The notes: generated by a model not told the origin, from the sequence alone. DNA of 64,000 nucleotides from Pseudomonas mucidolens (GCF_900106045.1 NZ_LT629802.1:2728001-2792000); one strand, 5' to 3'; counted from the stretch's first letter, positions 35,371 to 45,116 are shown. A program made the numbers and translations.

Positions 35371-36330
35371 TCACAGCGGCTTGATCACCACCACCAGATC
35401 GGTGAAATATTCCACTTTGATCGGCAGGTTGTCCGCCAGTGTCGCCAGCGCCGCGTGCGTGTCATCGAGCTTGAACACCCCGGACACGCGCAGTCCTCGC
35501 AGCGCCTCGGGATCAAAGCGCACCACGCCATGCCGGTAGCGGGCCAGGGTCTGCAGCACTTCGCTGAGCGGCTGGTCATCCACCGTCAGCAGGCCCCGGG
35601 TCCAGGCGGCCGGGTCACTGTTGCCAACCGGTTGCGCCGGCTGCGCACGACCATCCTTCAGGACCGACATGTTCCCGGCCGTGACGTTCACCACCTCGCT
35701 ATGGTTGCCCTTGGCAGCCACGGTTGACTCGATCACCGTCACCCGCGTCGAACCATCCGCCACGCGCTGTACCAGGAAGCGCGTACCCAATGCGGTTGCC
35801 GTACCTTGCTCGGTGCGTACCACGAATGGCCGCTGGGTATCCTTGGCCACCTCGACCCACATTTCCCCTTGCAGCAACTCGATCTCCCGCTGGTGGCCGT
35901 CGAACTTCACGTCCAGCGCCGAGTTGCTGTTGAGCTGCAACTGGCTGCCATCCGCCAGCAGCACCTGGCGCCGTTCGCCCACACTGGTGCGCTGGTCGGC
36001 CATCCATACCGGCAAGTGCTCAAGCCCCGCCCAGCCGCAAATCAACAGCCCCAGCAGCGCAATAGTCTGGGCGCCGCGGGCGGCATACCTCGGTTTGTGC
36101 GGGGTGAAGGCTTGACTCAATGCCTGGCGTGCCGGAGCAGCGGGCAACTCATCAAGGCTGCCCCACAGTGTGCGCATGCGTTCATACGCCACCCGATGCC
36201 GTGGATCGAGCTGGCACCAGTCTTCAAGCGCTGCGCGGTCGATCTCGGTGACCGCATCGTCATGCAGCAACGCCAGCCAGCGGGCCGCTTCGTTGATGAT
36301 CTGTGCGGAGGATGGAGCTTGGGCACTCAC
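35371..36330 (-). CDS. fecR: FecR-type anti-sigma factor
   Basis: A 319-residue FecR protein: N-terminal cytoplasmic DUF4880 helix (EAARWLALLHDDAV, DPRHRVAYERMRTLW), one membrane helix (AQTIALLGLLICGWAGL at about 92-108) and a periplasmic FecR domain (VGERRQVLLADGSQLQLNSNSALD) with a C-terminal secretin-like end. It relays the receptor signal to the sigma factor. The start overlaps the sigma gene stop (ATGA), and the receptor follows after 90 bases. Confidence 0.92.
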   Translation of the reverse strand: MSAQAPSSAQIINEAARWLALLHDDAVTEIDRAALEDWCQLDPRHRVAYERMRTLWGSLDELPAAPARQALSQAFTPHKPRYAARGAQTIALLGLLICGWAGLEHLPVWMADQRTSVGERRQVLLADGSQLQLNSNSALDVKFDGHQREIELLQGEMWVEVAKDTQRPFVVRTEQGTATALGTRFLVQRVADGSTRVTVIESTVAAKGNHSEVVNVTAGNMSVLKDGRAQPAQPVGNSDPAAWTRGLLTVDDQPLSEVLQTLARYRHGVVRFDPEALRGLRVSGVFKLDDTHAALATLADNLPIKVEYFTDLVVVIKPL

Positions 36331-36869
36331 AGCGGATCTGCGCCGTGCAGTGTGTGGTAGCAGTGCACCAGCGCATGGGAAATATAGTTTTTCACGGTGC
36401 TCGGCGACACCTGGAGCTGAGTGGCGATTTCGCTGTAGGTCAAACCGTCAAGGCGGCTGAGCAGGAACGCTTCGCGGACCTTTTCCGGCAGCCCGGCGAG
36501 CATCAGCGCGATCCGCTCCAGGGTTTGCAATGCCACATGAATGGCCGCCGGATCCGGCATGCCCGCCTCCTGGCTCTGGATCGCCAGTGCTTCCATGTAG
36601 GCCCTCTCGATCTTGCGCCGCCGTGCGCCATCAATCAGCAAGCGCCCCGCGGTCGTCGCCAAAAAGGCCCGTGGTTCCTTGATGTTCTGTGGGTCGGCCA
36701 GCAACAACACGCGCACGAACGCATCATGGGCAAGATCCGCCGCATGTTGCGAGCACCCCAGCTTCTTGCGCAGCCAGCCATGCAACCAGGCATGGTGATC
36801 GCTATAAAGCGTGGTGAGGGTCTGCTGGCGGCGGGCGCTTGTACGGTCGGCCACAGGAAAGTCATGCAT
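36327..36869 (-). CDS. fecI: FecI-type ECF sigma factor
   Basis: A 180-residue ECF sigma factor. Region 2 is visible in LYSDHHAWLHGWLRKKLG and HDAFVRVLLL, region 4 in LSRLDGLTYSEIATQLQV with a helix-turn-helix VSPSTVKNYISHAL. It directs transcription of the receptor after release by FecR. An ATG at 36875 is an alternative start two codons earlier. First gene of the three-gene set, with a likely Fur-type control site upstream that I could not define well. Confidence 0.9.
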   Translation of the reverse strand: MHDFPVADRTSARRQQTLTTLYSDHHAWLHGWLRKKLGCSQHAADLAHDAFVRVLLLADPQNIKEPRAFLATTAGRLLIDGARRRKIERAYMEALAIQSQEAGMPDPAAIHVALQTLERIALMLAGLPEKVREAFLLSRLDGLTYSEIATQLQVSPSTVKNYISHALVHCYHTLHGADPL

Positions 36870-37013
36870 GCGCAAAAATTTCTCAAATAAGAAAGATTAC
36901 CAATCGCGCAAACGATGACAGTAAAACGATGGCGGGGCAAGGGTCAAAGTCAAGTCGGCTGAACAGGCGTCAGCCGCTAGTCGCTGTCGAGCCCCCGTTC
37001 GACGCTGCCGAGG

Positions 37014-37433
37014 TCAATGGTCCGGGAAATTCCCGCGCAACGCTTCCAGGCCACCGCTGTAGACACCGGCAAACAACGCTTCCACGGTTTCATCCGTCAC
37101 CCCGTTCTGCGGGGTAAACACACCGGACCAGGTGACTTTTGCCGAGCTTTCGGTCAGGGCTTCCACCTGCAAGGTGGCCAGGTACGCGCTCACCGGAAAC
37201 GGTGACGCCTCGATGGTGTAGCTGTAGGTGCGCGCCACGTTATCAAAGGTCTGCAGACGTTCCACAATCACCCCACCGTCGGCGGTTTGCAGATGACGTA
37301 CGCGACCGCCCTGCGCGGGTTCACTCTTGGAGATAAGGGGCAGCCAGTCCGGCAGCGAATTGAAGCCACCGACCAATTGCCAGACCTGTTCGGCCGAGAC
37401 CGGGATTTCAATTACAGAAGATGCTGTTGCCAT
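37014..37433 (-). CDS. SRPBCC-family protein (polyketide cyclase/START-like)
   Basis: A 139-residue SRPBCC domain protein, a helix-grip fold with a ligand cavity. It begins SSVIEIPVSAEQVWQLVGGF, the usual START-like opening, with a mid-domain YSYTIEASPFPVSAYLATLQV. The start at 37433 fits this opening. The ligand is unknown; the genome neighbours give no clear pathway. It may be a small hydrophobic-ligand binding protein or cyclase. Confidence 0.82.
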   Translation of the reverse strand: MATASSVIEIPVSAEQVWQLVGGFNSLPDWLPLISKSEPAQGGRVRHLQTADGGVIVERLQTFDNVARTYSYTIEASPFPVSAYLATLQVEALTESSAKVTWSGVFTPQNGVTDETVEALFAGVYSGGLEALRGNFPDH

Positions 37434-37594
37434 GGAAGTCTCCAGAAAAGTAGTTAGATCGGCATGCCGCGATACCACTGCACTGATGCAATGTACGCCA
37501 CCCGCCTCACCGCCGGCTCGGAAAATACCGGACTGATCGGCAAGACGCGCTGCCGGGCAGTCTTGAGACCGGCATTTTCAACGATCGTTTTGCC

Positions 37595-38368
37595 TCAATT
37601 CAGCCAATTCCCGCCATCCACGTTATAGGTTTGCGCCACCACGTAATCGGCCTCTTTAGAGGCGAGAAAAATCGCCATTCCGGTAAGGTCCTGCGCGCGA
37701 CCCATCCGTCCGAACGGCACCTGGGCCCCGACCCGCCTTTTTTTCTCGCCCAACGGCAGCCCTTCGTGCTTGGCAAACAATGCGTCCACACCATCCCAAT
37801 GCTCGCCATCCACCACACCCGGGGCAATAGCATTCACATTGATCCCGTGCTTGATCAGGTCCAGCCCGGCTGATTGCGTGAGGCTGATCAACGCCGCCTT
37901 GCTCGCGCAATACACCGCGACCAACGCCTCGCCCCGACGCCCGGCCTGGCTGGCCATATTGATTACCTTGCCGCCATGGCCCTGGCGGATCATCTGCCGG
38001 GCGGCGGCTTGCAGGGTGAACAGACTGCCAGCGACGTTGATCGAGAACAGGCGCTCGAAACTCTCCCGGCTGATGTCGACAATCGGCGCCAGGTCGAACA
38101 GCGCCGCATTGTTGATCAAGATGTCGAGCTTGCCAGCCCGGGCCACCACGGTGGCAATCGCGGCGTCGATGGAAACTTGATCGGTCACATCCATCGCTAC
38201 CGCATAAGCCTGTGGGCCGAGTTGCGCTGCGCAGGCCTGAGCGCTGTGCAGATTGATGTCGGCGATAGCCACCATCGCCCCCTCGTCAATATAGGCCTGG
38301 GCAAAGGCTCGGCCGATGCCACGCGCAGACCCGGTGATCAGGGCGCTTTTACCTTGCAGTCGTTTCAT
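37595..38368 (-). CDS. Sorbitol/L-iditol 2-dehydrogenase-like SDR
   Basis: A 257-residue classical SDR very like Rhodobacter SmoS/PolS. Cofactor motif TGSARGIG (12-19), acidic D37 in IADINL for NAD, catalytic S140, Y153 and K157. The C-terminus VDGGNWLN matches the SmoS family closely. It should oxidise sorbitol (glucitol) to fructose or a related polyol. The divergent AraC regulator at 38645 is the likely regulator. No transporter or kinase sits next to it. Confidence 0.85.
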   Translation of the reverse strand: MKRLQGKSALITGSARGIGRAFAQAYIDEGAMVAIADINLHSAQACAAQLGPQAYAVAMDVTDQVSIDAAIATVVARAGKLDILINNAALFDLAPIVDISRESFERLFSINVAGSLFTLQAAARQMIRQGHGGKVINMASQAGRRGEALVAVYCASKAALISLTQSAGLDLIKHGINVNAIAPGVVDGEHWDGVDALFAKHEGLPLGEKKRRVGAQVPFGRMGRAQDLTGMAIFLASKEADYVVAQTYNVDGGNWLN

Positions 38369-38644
38369 TGAACGCTCATCCGTCTAGAAAAGTGATGACT
38401 TCGAATAATCCTTGCCGTTCTCCACGGCGTGACGTGGGTTGCGGGCGGCCTTTCGTTGTTCACGGATCGATTACAGCAGCTTGGCCTGGACCGGACAAAC
38501 CCGTGGCGGATGTCGTCCCGGTACTTTTTTAACCGCTGGCCCGAGATCAAAAAAGTATCAGTCGCGGGTAAAACCGCTGCTAGCGGCCGGTCATCGATTA
38601 CGCGTATTTTGGTGTAATGCCAAGACCCAACAAGGCTTAACCCC

Positions 38645-39592
38645 ATGCCAGACAGCCGCAGCGCCCTGTTCGAGCAACGTCCCGCCGAGCTGGAGGTGAT
38701 TCTTCCTGAACCCGAGCATGGCTTTCGCTGGTACGAACACGACTATCCCTATGCGCTCGCCCGCTGGAACCATCACCCTGAATTTGAAATCCACCTGATC
38801 CGCCAAGGCAGCGGCAAATTGGTGGTGGGCGACTATATCGGTGGATTTGGTGCCGGCCATGTCGCGCTGATCGGCCCCGACCTGCCCCACGACTGGATTG
38901 GCGACCTGGCGCCCGGCGAATACTTGACAGGACGCGATGTGGTCCTGCAGTTCGATGGCGCGGCGCTGTTGGCGTTACGCGGTACGCTGCCGGAACTGGG
39001 GGATTTGCAGGGGTTGTTTGAGCGCGCCCGACGCGGCCTTGAATTCACCGGAGAAACCGCGCTGCGCGCCGCCGAATTGCTTGAAGCGATTGGATTGGCG
39101 CAAGGCTTGAATCGCTTGATCCTGTTTATGCAATTACTGCAAACCCTGGCGCAGGCACCGGCACCGCACAGTCATATCCTGGCCAGCGCCTGTTACACCC
39201 CGAGCCTGGATGCCCGCAGCTGCGAACGCATTCACACAGCGTTCGATTACCTGATGACAGAACTGACCGGCGATCTGCGCCTGTCGGTCATCGCCCAGCG
39301 TTTGAACATGAGCGAGCCAGGCTTTTCACGCTTCTTCAAGCGCGTCACCGGTCACGGTTTTATTGATCTGATGCGTAAATTCCGGGTCCAGCGCGCGTGT
39401 CGGTTGTTACTGCAAACTGAAATGTCGGTGGCCGATATCTGTTTTGAAGTGGGCTACGCCAATCTTTCCAACTTCAACCGACACTTTCGTATCGAAATGC
39501 ACCAGACCCCCAGCGAATATCGGCGGGAAACCGCGCTGTACCTGTTCCAGCGCAACGGTTATCAGGCGTTGCCATTTACCAAGGCCCGTTGA
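38645..39592 (+). CDS. AraC-family transcriptional regulator
   Basis: A 315-residue regulator with an N-terminal cupin-like effector domain (FRWYEHDYPYALARWNHHPE and the PDLPHDWIGDL metal-region) and two C-terminal helix-turn-helix motifs at about 210-305 (LSVIAQRLNMSEPGFSRFFK and VADICFEVGYANLSNFNRHF). It is divergent from the polyol SDR across 276 bases, so it probably controls that gene in response to the polyol. Confidence 0.88.
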   Translation: MPDSRSALFEQRPAELEVILPEPEHGFRWYEHDYPYALARWNHHPEFEIHLIRQGSGKLVVGDYIGGFGAGHVALIGPDLPHDWIGDLAPGEYLTGRDVVLQFDGAALLALRGTLPELGDLQGLFERARRGLEFTGETALRAAELLEAIGLAQGLNRLILFMQLLQTLAQAPAPHSHILASACYTPSLDARSCERIHTAFDYLMTELTGDLRLSVIAQRLNMSEPGFSRFFKRVTGHGFIDLMRKFRVQRACRLLLQTEMSVADICFEVGYANLSNFNRHFRIEMHQTPSEYRRETALYLFQRNGYQALPFTKAR

Positions 39593-39933
39593 GCCAGGCG
39601 CGCCACGGCCAGGTCGATATCTGCGCAGATGAACGACAGACAAGCGGTTCACGGCAAAGCACGGATCGACTACACCCAGGACACCTTGTTTGGACCTTTG
39701 GCCACGCGGAGTGCCAGGTGAGCTTGCTTGAGGAGGCGCCGGGTAGTCTGGTCCTGCAGGTATTTCAACCGTTTCCCGACGACCTTCAAGACGCACAAAC
39801 GGTAGTTTTCGCTCTGGAGGGGCGCCGGACCAGCGGCGTAGTGCGTGCAACCCGGCGCCAGCCTCAGGCAGGCGTTGGAACCGCAATAGACCGCGACTCA
39901 GGGAGCTGGCGTGCCAGCCCCCCATTCTCGCGT
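39593..39933 (+). other. Possible decayed gene fragment between AraC regulator and metallothionein
   Basis: About 340 bases with no intact gene. One frame at about 39703-39860 reads as well-formed protein (AECQVSLLEEAPGS, VFQPFPDDLQDAQTVVF) with acceptable codon use. An upstream ATG at 39628 in another frame reads NDRQAVHGKARIDYTQD, then stops. The two halves could be one gene broken by a frameshift. Not recognised; it could equally be chance open frame in GC-rich DNA. Confidence 0.25.
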
Positions 39934-40104
39934 CTAGCCATGAGCTGACTTGGCGCACTCACAGCCGGTCGCCGAAGCACACGGCTCGCCATGCGCATGC
40001 TGGTCGGCACAGCCCTGGCAGCAATAGCCCTTGCCGTCTTTCTGCACGGCATCTTGCCCTAATACACAGTTGCAGTGTGGGCAGGCACAGGTTGGATCTG
40101 GCAT
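39934..40104 (-). CDS. bmtA: Pseudomonas-type metallothionein
   Basis: A 56-residue metal-binding protein with ten cysteines (6, 8, 11, 13, 28, 29, 32, 42, 48, 50) and histidines that can help bind Zn or Cd. The order CACPHCNC, GYCCQGC and CECAKSAHG is the bacterial SmtA/BmtA pattern with a C-terminal His-bearing tail. The start at 40104 has an AAGGAG ribosome site seven bases upstream; the longer frame to 40122 has none. It buffers and detoxifies zinc or cadmium in the cytoplasm. Confidence 0.9.
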   Translation of the reverse strand: MPDPTCACPHCNCVLGQDAVQKDGKGYCCQGCADQHAHGEPCASATGCECAKSAHG

Positions 40105-40190
40105 GTTCAGACTCCTTTTCATGGTCGTCCCGGTGCGGCGGTCGCCAGCACCTTAAGCAGTGACTGCTGGCCAACACACTAGGTTCAACC

Positions 40191-40649
40191 TCATTGGTCG
40201 GCTCGCCGGGTGTTGCTGCGATACATGAACACCAGCGCCAAAGCCAGGCACAACATTGCCAGAATACGGCTGCCGGAGAGTTCGATGGACGGGTTGCCCA
40301 GCCAACCGAAGTTATCGATCAACATCCCCATGCCCAATTGCCCGACGATCACCGCGACCGTCGCCACTGCCGTGCCCACGACAGGCACCGCGCCCACCAT
40401 CACGATCATGTACACCACGCCAAACAGCGCCCCAGTCAGTTGCCACTTGGGCACCTGCAACAGACTGACAGTGTGGGCCGGCTCGAAAAACACAATCAGC
40501 AGCCCGGTCACCACAGCGCCCACCGCAAATGTCAGCAGACTGCTACGCAGCACACCGACCGTCTGTCCCAAGCGACCGTTGATCGCCGCTTGCACGCTCA
40601 ATACCGCGCCTGCGGCGACCACCAACATCAACAGAAAAATCAGATTCAT
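40191..40649 (-). CDS. DMT-superfamily small membrane protein (DUF606/YdcZ)
   Basis: A 152-residue membrane protein with five predicted helices, typical DUF606/YdcZ half-transporter. Segments LLMLVVAAGAVLSVQAAING and TGALFGVVYMIVMVGAVPVV are family-like. It begins four bases after the related gene at 40654-41151, and the two may work as a heterodimer. Substrate unknown. Confidence 0.82.
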   Translation of the reverse strand: MNLIFLLMLVVAAGAVLSVQAAINGRLGQTVGVLRSSLLTFAVGAVVTGLLIVFFEPAHTVSLLQVPKWQLTGALFGVVYMIVMVGAVPVVGTAVATVAVIVGQLGMGMLIDNFGWLGNPSIELSGSRILAMLCLALALVFMYRSNTRRADQ

Positions 40650-40653
40650 CGTT

Positions 40654-41151
40654 TTAACCCCGTGAAATCAGAACAAGCGCCACCACAATCAACAGCAGCG
40701 CGATCCAGCGTTCGCCGTTGACCCGCTTACGCGCGGTGCCGAACCAGCCGAAATGATCGATCAATACGCTTTTGCCGACCTGGCCCGAGAGAATCGCGAT
40801 CATGGTCATGGCGATACCGATATGCGGCGTGGCCAAGGTCAGCACTACCACATACATCGGCCCCAGGAACCCGCCGATCAGTTGCCAGCGTGGCAGTTCA
40901 GTCAACGCCGGACCTTTTTGCGGACCACTCAATAGCAGCAGCAGAAGCAGAATGGCTGCACCGACGCCGAAGATGCTCAAGGTGGCCCACAAGTGCCCGA
41001 CCTGCTCGCCCAAAGGCCCGAGTAACCCGGCTTCCACCGACAACCCCATGCCGGCGAGGATGACCAGGGGCAAGAGCAAAAGCCTGAGGAGGGTTTTCGG
41101 TTTTGCCGGCGCCGAAGCCTGCGCCGCCGTGTCAATCGAAGAAGTTTGCAT
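40654..41151 (-). CDS. DMT-superfamily small membrane protein (DUF606/YdcZ)
   Basis: A 165-residue DUF606 membrane protein with about five helices after a short Ala-rich N-terminal tail (IDTAAQASAPAKPK). The region LIGGFLGPMYVVVLTLATP matches that of its neighbour. The start at 41151 is taken because the frame up to 41178 has no ribosome site. Divergent LysR regulator 41267-42199 probably controls the pair. Confidence 0.78.
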   Translation of the reverse strand: MQTSSIDTAAQASAPAKPKTLLRLLLLPLVILAGMGLSVEAGLLGPLGEQVGHLWATLSIFGVGAAILLLLLLLSGPQKGPALTELPRWQLIGGFLGPMYVVVLTLATPHIGIAMTMIAILSGQVGKSVLIDHFGWFGTARKRVNGERWIALLLIVVALVLISRG

Positions 41152-41266
41152 ACACACCTGTGCGTCAGAGAAGAACAATGACGCGCATTATCCGGTAGCA
41201 CTGCTGTGCGATAAATGGGAGCATGCGGACAACACTTTTGCGCACTGCGCACAGCATGGTGACCCG

Positions 41267-42199
41267 ATGCAAGGCTTGAACGAGTTGAGTTTCAAGGCGC
41301 TACGCCTGTTTGTCGCAGTGCTGGACTACGGCAGTTTCTCCGAAGTCGCTCGTCGCGAAGGCTTGGCGCCCTCCTCCATTTCCAGGCAGATACAGTTGAT
41401 GGAGCAGGCCCTTAGCCAGCAATTGCTGTATCGCCACACCCGTGCCGTCAGCCCCACCGAAGCCGGGCGGTTGTTAGGCCATCATGCGCGCGTGATGTTG
41501 CAACAACTGGAAGAGGCCGGGCAGGCCTTGCAGGAACAGGAACGTGAACCCAGCGGCCTGGTCAGGATCAACGCACCAATGGTCTTCGGCCAGCGGCACT
41601 TGTCACCGTGGCTGGCACAACTGTGTGAGCGCTATCCCAAGTTGCAGTTGGATATCCAGCAAACCGACACCTTCGTCGACCCGCTGCAAGAAGGTGCGGA
41701 TCTGTTATTTCGGATTGGCGTGCTCAACGATTCCGGTATGCAAGCACGCATTTTCGCCCCTCAGCGGTATCGCATCGCCGCCAGCCCTGATTATCTCGCA
41801 CGGCGCGGTACGCCAAGGCATCCCGATGAATTGGTCAATCACCAATGCCTGGCCTACAAAGGTGCCAATGGCCAGCAGCGCTGGTTTTTTCGCCGCGCCC
41901 AGGGCGACTGGACGCCCTACTCCGTCAAAGGCCCGATCACCGGCAACCACGCCGATACTCTCGCTCGCGCCGCCGAACAAGGCTTGGGATTTGTGGTGTT
42001 TCCTTCCTGGCTGATTGGCGAAAGCCTGCGGGCTGGAACCTTGCGCGCGGTTCTGACCGAGTATGACGTGGCAACCACCCTGGAACCCCAACAAATCGCC
42101 GCCCTGTGGCCCGGCAGCCGGCGCTTGTCAGTGAAGGTGCGTACGGTTATCGATTACTTTGTCGAAACGTTCGGAACGGTGCCGTACTGGGATCGTTGA
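41267..42199 (+). CDS. LysR-family transcriptional regulator
   Basis: A 310-residue LysR regulator. N-terminal HTH: ALRLFVAVLDYGSFSEVA and EGLAPSSISRQIQLMEQAL. The C-terminal effector-binding domain covers about 90-300 (SGLVRINAPMVFGQRHLSP). The frame is open far upstream, through the DUF606 gene in antisense, but the ATG at 41267 is where family members start. Divergent from the membrane pair with about 115 bases between, so it is a likely regulator of it. Confidence 0.87.
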   Translation: MQGLNELSFKALRLFVAVLDYGSFSEVARREGLAPSSISRQIQLMEQALSQQLLYRHTRAVSPTEAGRLLGHHARVMLQQLEEAGQALQEQEREPSGLVRINAPMVFGQRHLSPWLAQLCERYPKLQLDIQQTDTFVDPLQEGADLLFRIGVLNDSGMQARIFAPQRYRIAASPDYLARRGTPRHPDELVNHQCLAYKGANGQQRWFFRRAQGDWTPYSVKGPITGNHADTLARAAEQGLGFVVFPSWLIGESLRAGTLRAVLTEYDVATTLEPQQIAALWPGSRRLSVKVRTVIDYFVETFGTVPYWDR

Positions 42200-42200
42200 A

Positions 42201-43529
42201 TCAGAACAGCCATTGGCCAATCAACCAGGCATTCGCCCCGCAGATCACCACGAACAGCGTCCAGACCAGCAAACGCGTGTGCAGACGGTTTACAAAAGGT
42301 CCCATCAGTGGCTTGTCACTGGTCATGCGAATCAATGGATACAGGGCAAACGGCAACTGCAGGCTAAGCACCACCTGGCTGAGAACCAGCAACTTGCCGA
42401 TGGCGTCATCACCCATCAACCACACCCCAAGAAACGCCGGGATCAGCGCCAGCCCGCGTGTGATCAGACGCCGTTGCCAGCACGGAATCCGCAGATTGAG
42501 ATAGCCTTCCATGATCACTTGGCCGGCAATGGTGCCGGTGAAGGTTGAACTCTGGCCGGACGCCAGCAAGGCAATGCCAAACAGGACGCTGGCAAACGCA
42601 CCGCCGACCAGCGGGTCCAGCAAGTGATAAGCGTCCTGAATTTGCACCACGTCGGTATGGCCGGTCTGGTGAAACGCCGCTGCCGCCAGCACCAGAATCG
42701 CGGCGTTGACCAGCAACGCCAGGGCCAGCGAGCCAATGGTGTCGATCCGTGCCAGCTTGACCGCGTCCTGACGACTGGCCAAGTCCTTGCCGAATAAGCG
42801 GGTCTGCACGATTGAACTGTGCAAATACAGGTTATGCGGCATCACCGTGGCGCCCAGGATACCGATCGCCAGGTACAGCGGCGCGGCATCGCTGATGGCC
42901 GACAGTGACGGCGTGAAACCACGGAACACATCGGGCCAATAGGGTTTGATCAAAACCAGTTCAACAAAGAAACACACGCCGATGGTCGCCACCAGCGCCA
43001 GCATGATCGCTTCCAGACGGCGGAAACCACGGTTTTGCAGGGCCAGGATCAACAGCGTGTCAAACGCGGTGAGCACAATACCGGTGGTCAAGGACACCCC
43101 CAGCAACAGGTGAAACGCCAGGGCACAGCCGAGGACTTCGGCCAGGTCGGTGGCGATGATCGAGATTTCCGCGAGCACCCATTGCAGGCGCGACGAACGC
43201 TTGCTGTAGCGTTCGCGGCACAATTGCGCCAGATCCTTGCCCGTCGCAATCCCCAGGCGCGAACACAGGCATTGCACCGCCATTCCCGCCAGGCTGGCCA
43301 GCAACACCACGAACAACAGGCTGTAGCCGTAACGTGATCCGGCCTCGATGGCCGTGGCCCAGTTGCCGGGGTCCATGTAGCCGATGGAGACCAACAAGCC
43401 TGGACCCGCGAACCTCAACACGCGCTTGAAAAACGAAGCGCTGGCATCGACAGCGATGGTACCGGCGACTTCCGGCGGACAAAACGGCGCAGTAGCGATT
43501 TTCGGCAGACTGAATTTCACGCGGGGCAC
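42201..43529 (-). CDS. mntH: Nramp-family Mn2+/Fe2+ transporter MntH
   Basis: A 442-residue Nramp proton-coupled divalent metal importer with about eleven membrane helices. The metal-site motif GYMDPGNWATA (D53, N56) and the second motif GATVMPHNLYLHSS are present. Length and motifs fit MntH, which takes up manganese. Convergent with the LysR gene, ending two bases after its stop. No MntR box was identified upstream. Confidence 0.92.
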   Translation of the reverse strand: MPRVKFSLPKIATAPFCPPEVAGTIAVDASASFFKRVLRFAGPGLLVSIGYMDPGNWATAIEAGSRYGYSLLFVVLLASLAGMAVQCLCSRLGIATGKDLAQLCRERYSKRSSRLQWVLAEISIIATDLAEVLGCALAFHLLLGVSLTTGIVLTAFDTLLILALQNRGFRRLEAIMLALVATIGVCFFVELVLIKPYWPDVFRGFTPSLSAISDAAPLYLAIGILGATVMPHNLYLHSSIVQTRLFGKDLASRQDAVKLARIDTIGSLALALLVNAAILVLAAAAFHQTGHTDVVQIQDAYHLLDPLVGGAFASVLFGIALLASGQSSTFTGTIAGQVIMEGYLNLRIPCWQRRLITRGLALIPAFLGVWLMGDDAIGKLLVLSQVVLSLQLPFALYPLIRMTSDKPLMGPFVNRLHTRLLVWTLFVVICGANAWLIGQWLF

Positions 43530-43558
43530 TCGGCGGACACACTCGACAGGCGCGCAGC

Positions 43559-45116
43559 TTAGCAGTCGGACGCGACCGTACGCATCACCGTCTCCCGAGG
43601 CAGATCAAACGCCTCGACGACTTTCACCACCAGGTCCATTTCCTGACTCAACGCCTCCCGTTCCAGGCGTTGGCGAATCCCCCCCCAACACCAGCACCGC
43701 CAACGTCGTGATGGAGTACGCCGGCCCGGAAAAGGCGCGCACCCCGCTCACCAGTAACATCGCTGCCGCCAGCGCCTGACCCACTACCGGGATCGCGGTG
43801 GCCGCACCACGGCGCAGGATAAAACCGGTCAAGCCGGCGAGCGCCGTGCCACTCAAGGCGGTTGTCGCCGTGCGCCCGACATCGAATCGATTGAAAAAAC
43901 CCTGTTCCTTGTGCGCCGCGGCCTTGAGCTCCGCGTCGAAGGCCTGCCGGTCAGCTTGGCTGAGCTTGTCCTTGTATTGCTCGATCAACCGCTCGGCGAC
44001 CTGGGCTTCCAGATCCGCCAGCGCCACCTTGTCGGGGGACTCGTCGAACTTGATCCCCAGGCGCTGCGCCACATCCTGGGCCATTTCCCGATAGCTGACG
44101 CCATGCCCGCGTGCCAGGTTCATAAAGCTATCGCCGCCCATGCGCTGTAGTTCGATAGCCAACTTCAGCGGCTCACGTACCGTGGCATCGATCGCCGCGC
44201 TGCGTTTCTGCGCCATCAACTCGACGAGGAACTTCAACTCTTCCGGCCGCGCCTGCACCAGCAACGGAAACAGGTCGATATCGTCCTCGGCAAAGCGGAC
44301 TTCGCTGCTGCGCTGATCGGCGCGAATCATACCGCGACGCTCCTGCAACAGGTCGGTGTACTGCACCACCGTTTTCAACTGAGGCCAGTAGGCAGCGTGG
44401 TCGAAGGTGGCCAGATGCACATTCGCCACTTTGGCCTTGAGCGCCGGGGTAACGGGAATCGCGTAACGGCCGATGCAGCGCTCGCTGTCCGGCTTGAGCG
44501 CCAGCGCCCAGTCCTTGCTGGAGTGACAGTTGATCACCCGGCCCTTGAGGGGCGCCGAAACTTCATCCCATGGGCTGGAAGTGCAAATTGCGCCGCCCAT
44601 CAACAGCAGATTGTTCAACGGCAACTCTCGGGCCGTGTCGGGAGTCGCCAACAGGCTCTTGACCAGAATCCGCGCGCCCAGGGAGTGGCCGATCAGGTTG
44701 ATTCGCTGTACGTCTATGGATTCGCGATGCAGGTAATTGGCCAGTTCAGGCAGCAGGCTCTTCGCCACCTCGTCGACCCGCGCCTCGACACTTTTGTAGT
44801 GGTCGAGGAAATAAGCAATCGCCTTGCCCAGGCCAATCGTCGCCGCGCCCAGGGTACCGCCGCCGAGCATCGAGCCGATCACGTCCTTGAACGGCGCGAA
44901 CAGATTTTCCAGGAAATGCCCCGCCGGCCAGAACAGCATCAGGTTGGTGGAACCCTCGATGCTCGCCAGCTGGTGCTTGAAGTTGCCCAACTGTTGCTGA
45001 TTGAAGAACGCCGAATAACCGTGAACGTAAAGATTGAGCACCTCCCCTTGGGGGTCGCCACACAGGACGAACGTGGGCTTGCGGGTGCGGTGCATTTCCT
45101 CCCACTGGTGTTGCAT
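43559..45116 (-). pseudogene. DUF726-like alpha/beta hydrolase, frameshifted near the C-terminus
   Basis: As written the frame runs 45116 to 43605 and gives 503 residues: an alpha/beta hydrolase with nucleophile S145 in LIGHSLGARIL, then a helical C-terminal half. The last 28 residues (DSPTPGTGGVESGNGPGG) are low-complexity. They begin at a run of eight G (43679-43686, C on the plus strand). If one G is dropped, the frame continues as IRQRLEREALSQEMDLVV and VEAFDLPRETVMRTVASDC to a stop at 43559-43561, with normal coding character. So either the gene is frameshifted (phase-variable or broken) or there is a sequencing slip. The 45116 start has an AGGAG ribosome site. Substrate unknown. Confidence 0.75.

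Noticed and set aside
36870..36960. Fur-box-like TTTCTCAAATAAGAAA upstream of fecI
   Set aside because: It is symmetric and AT-rich, but matches the Fur consensus too poorly to call.
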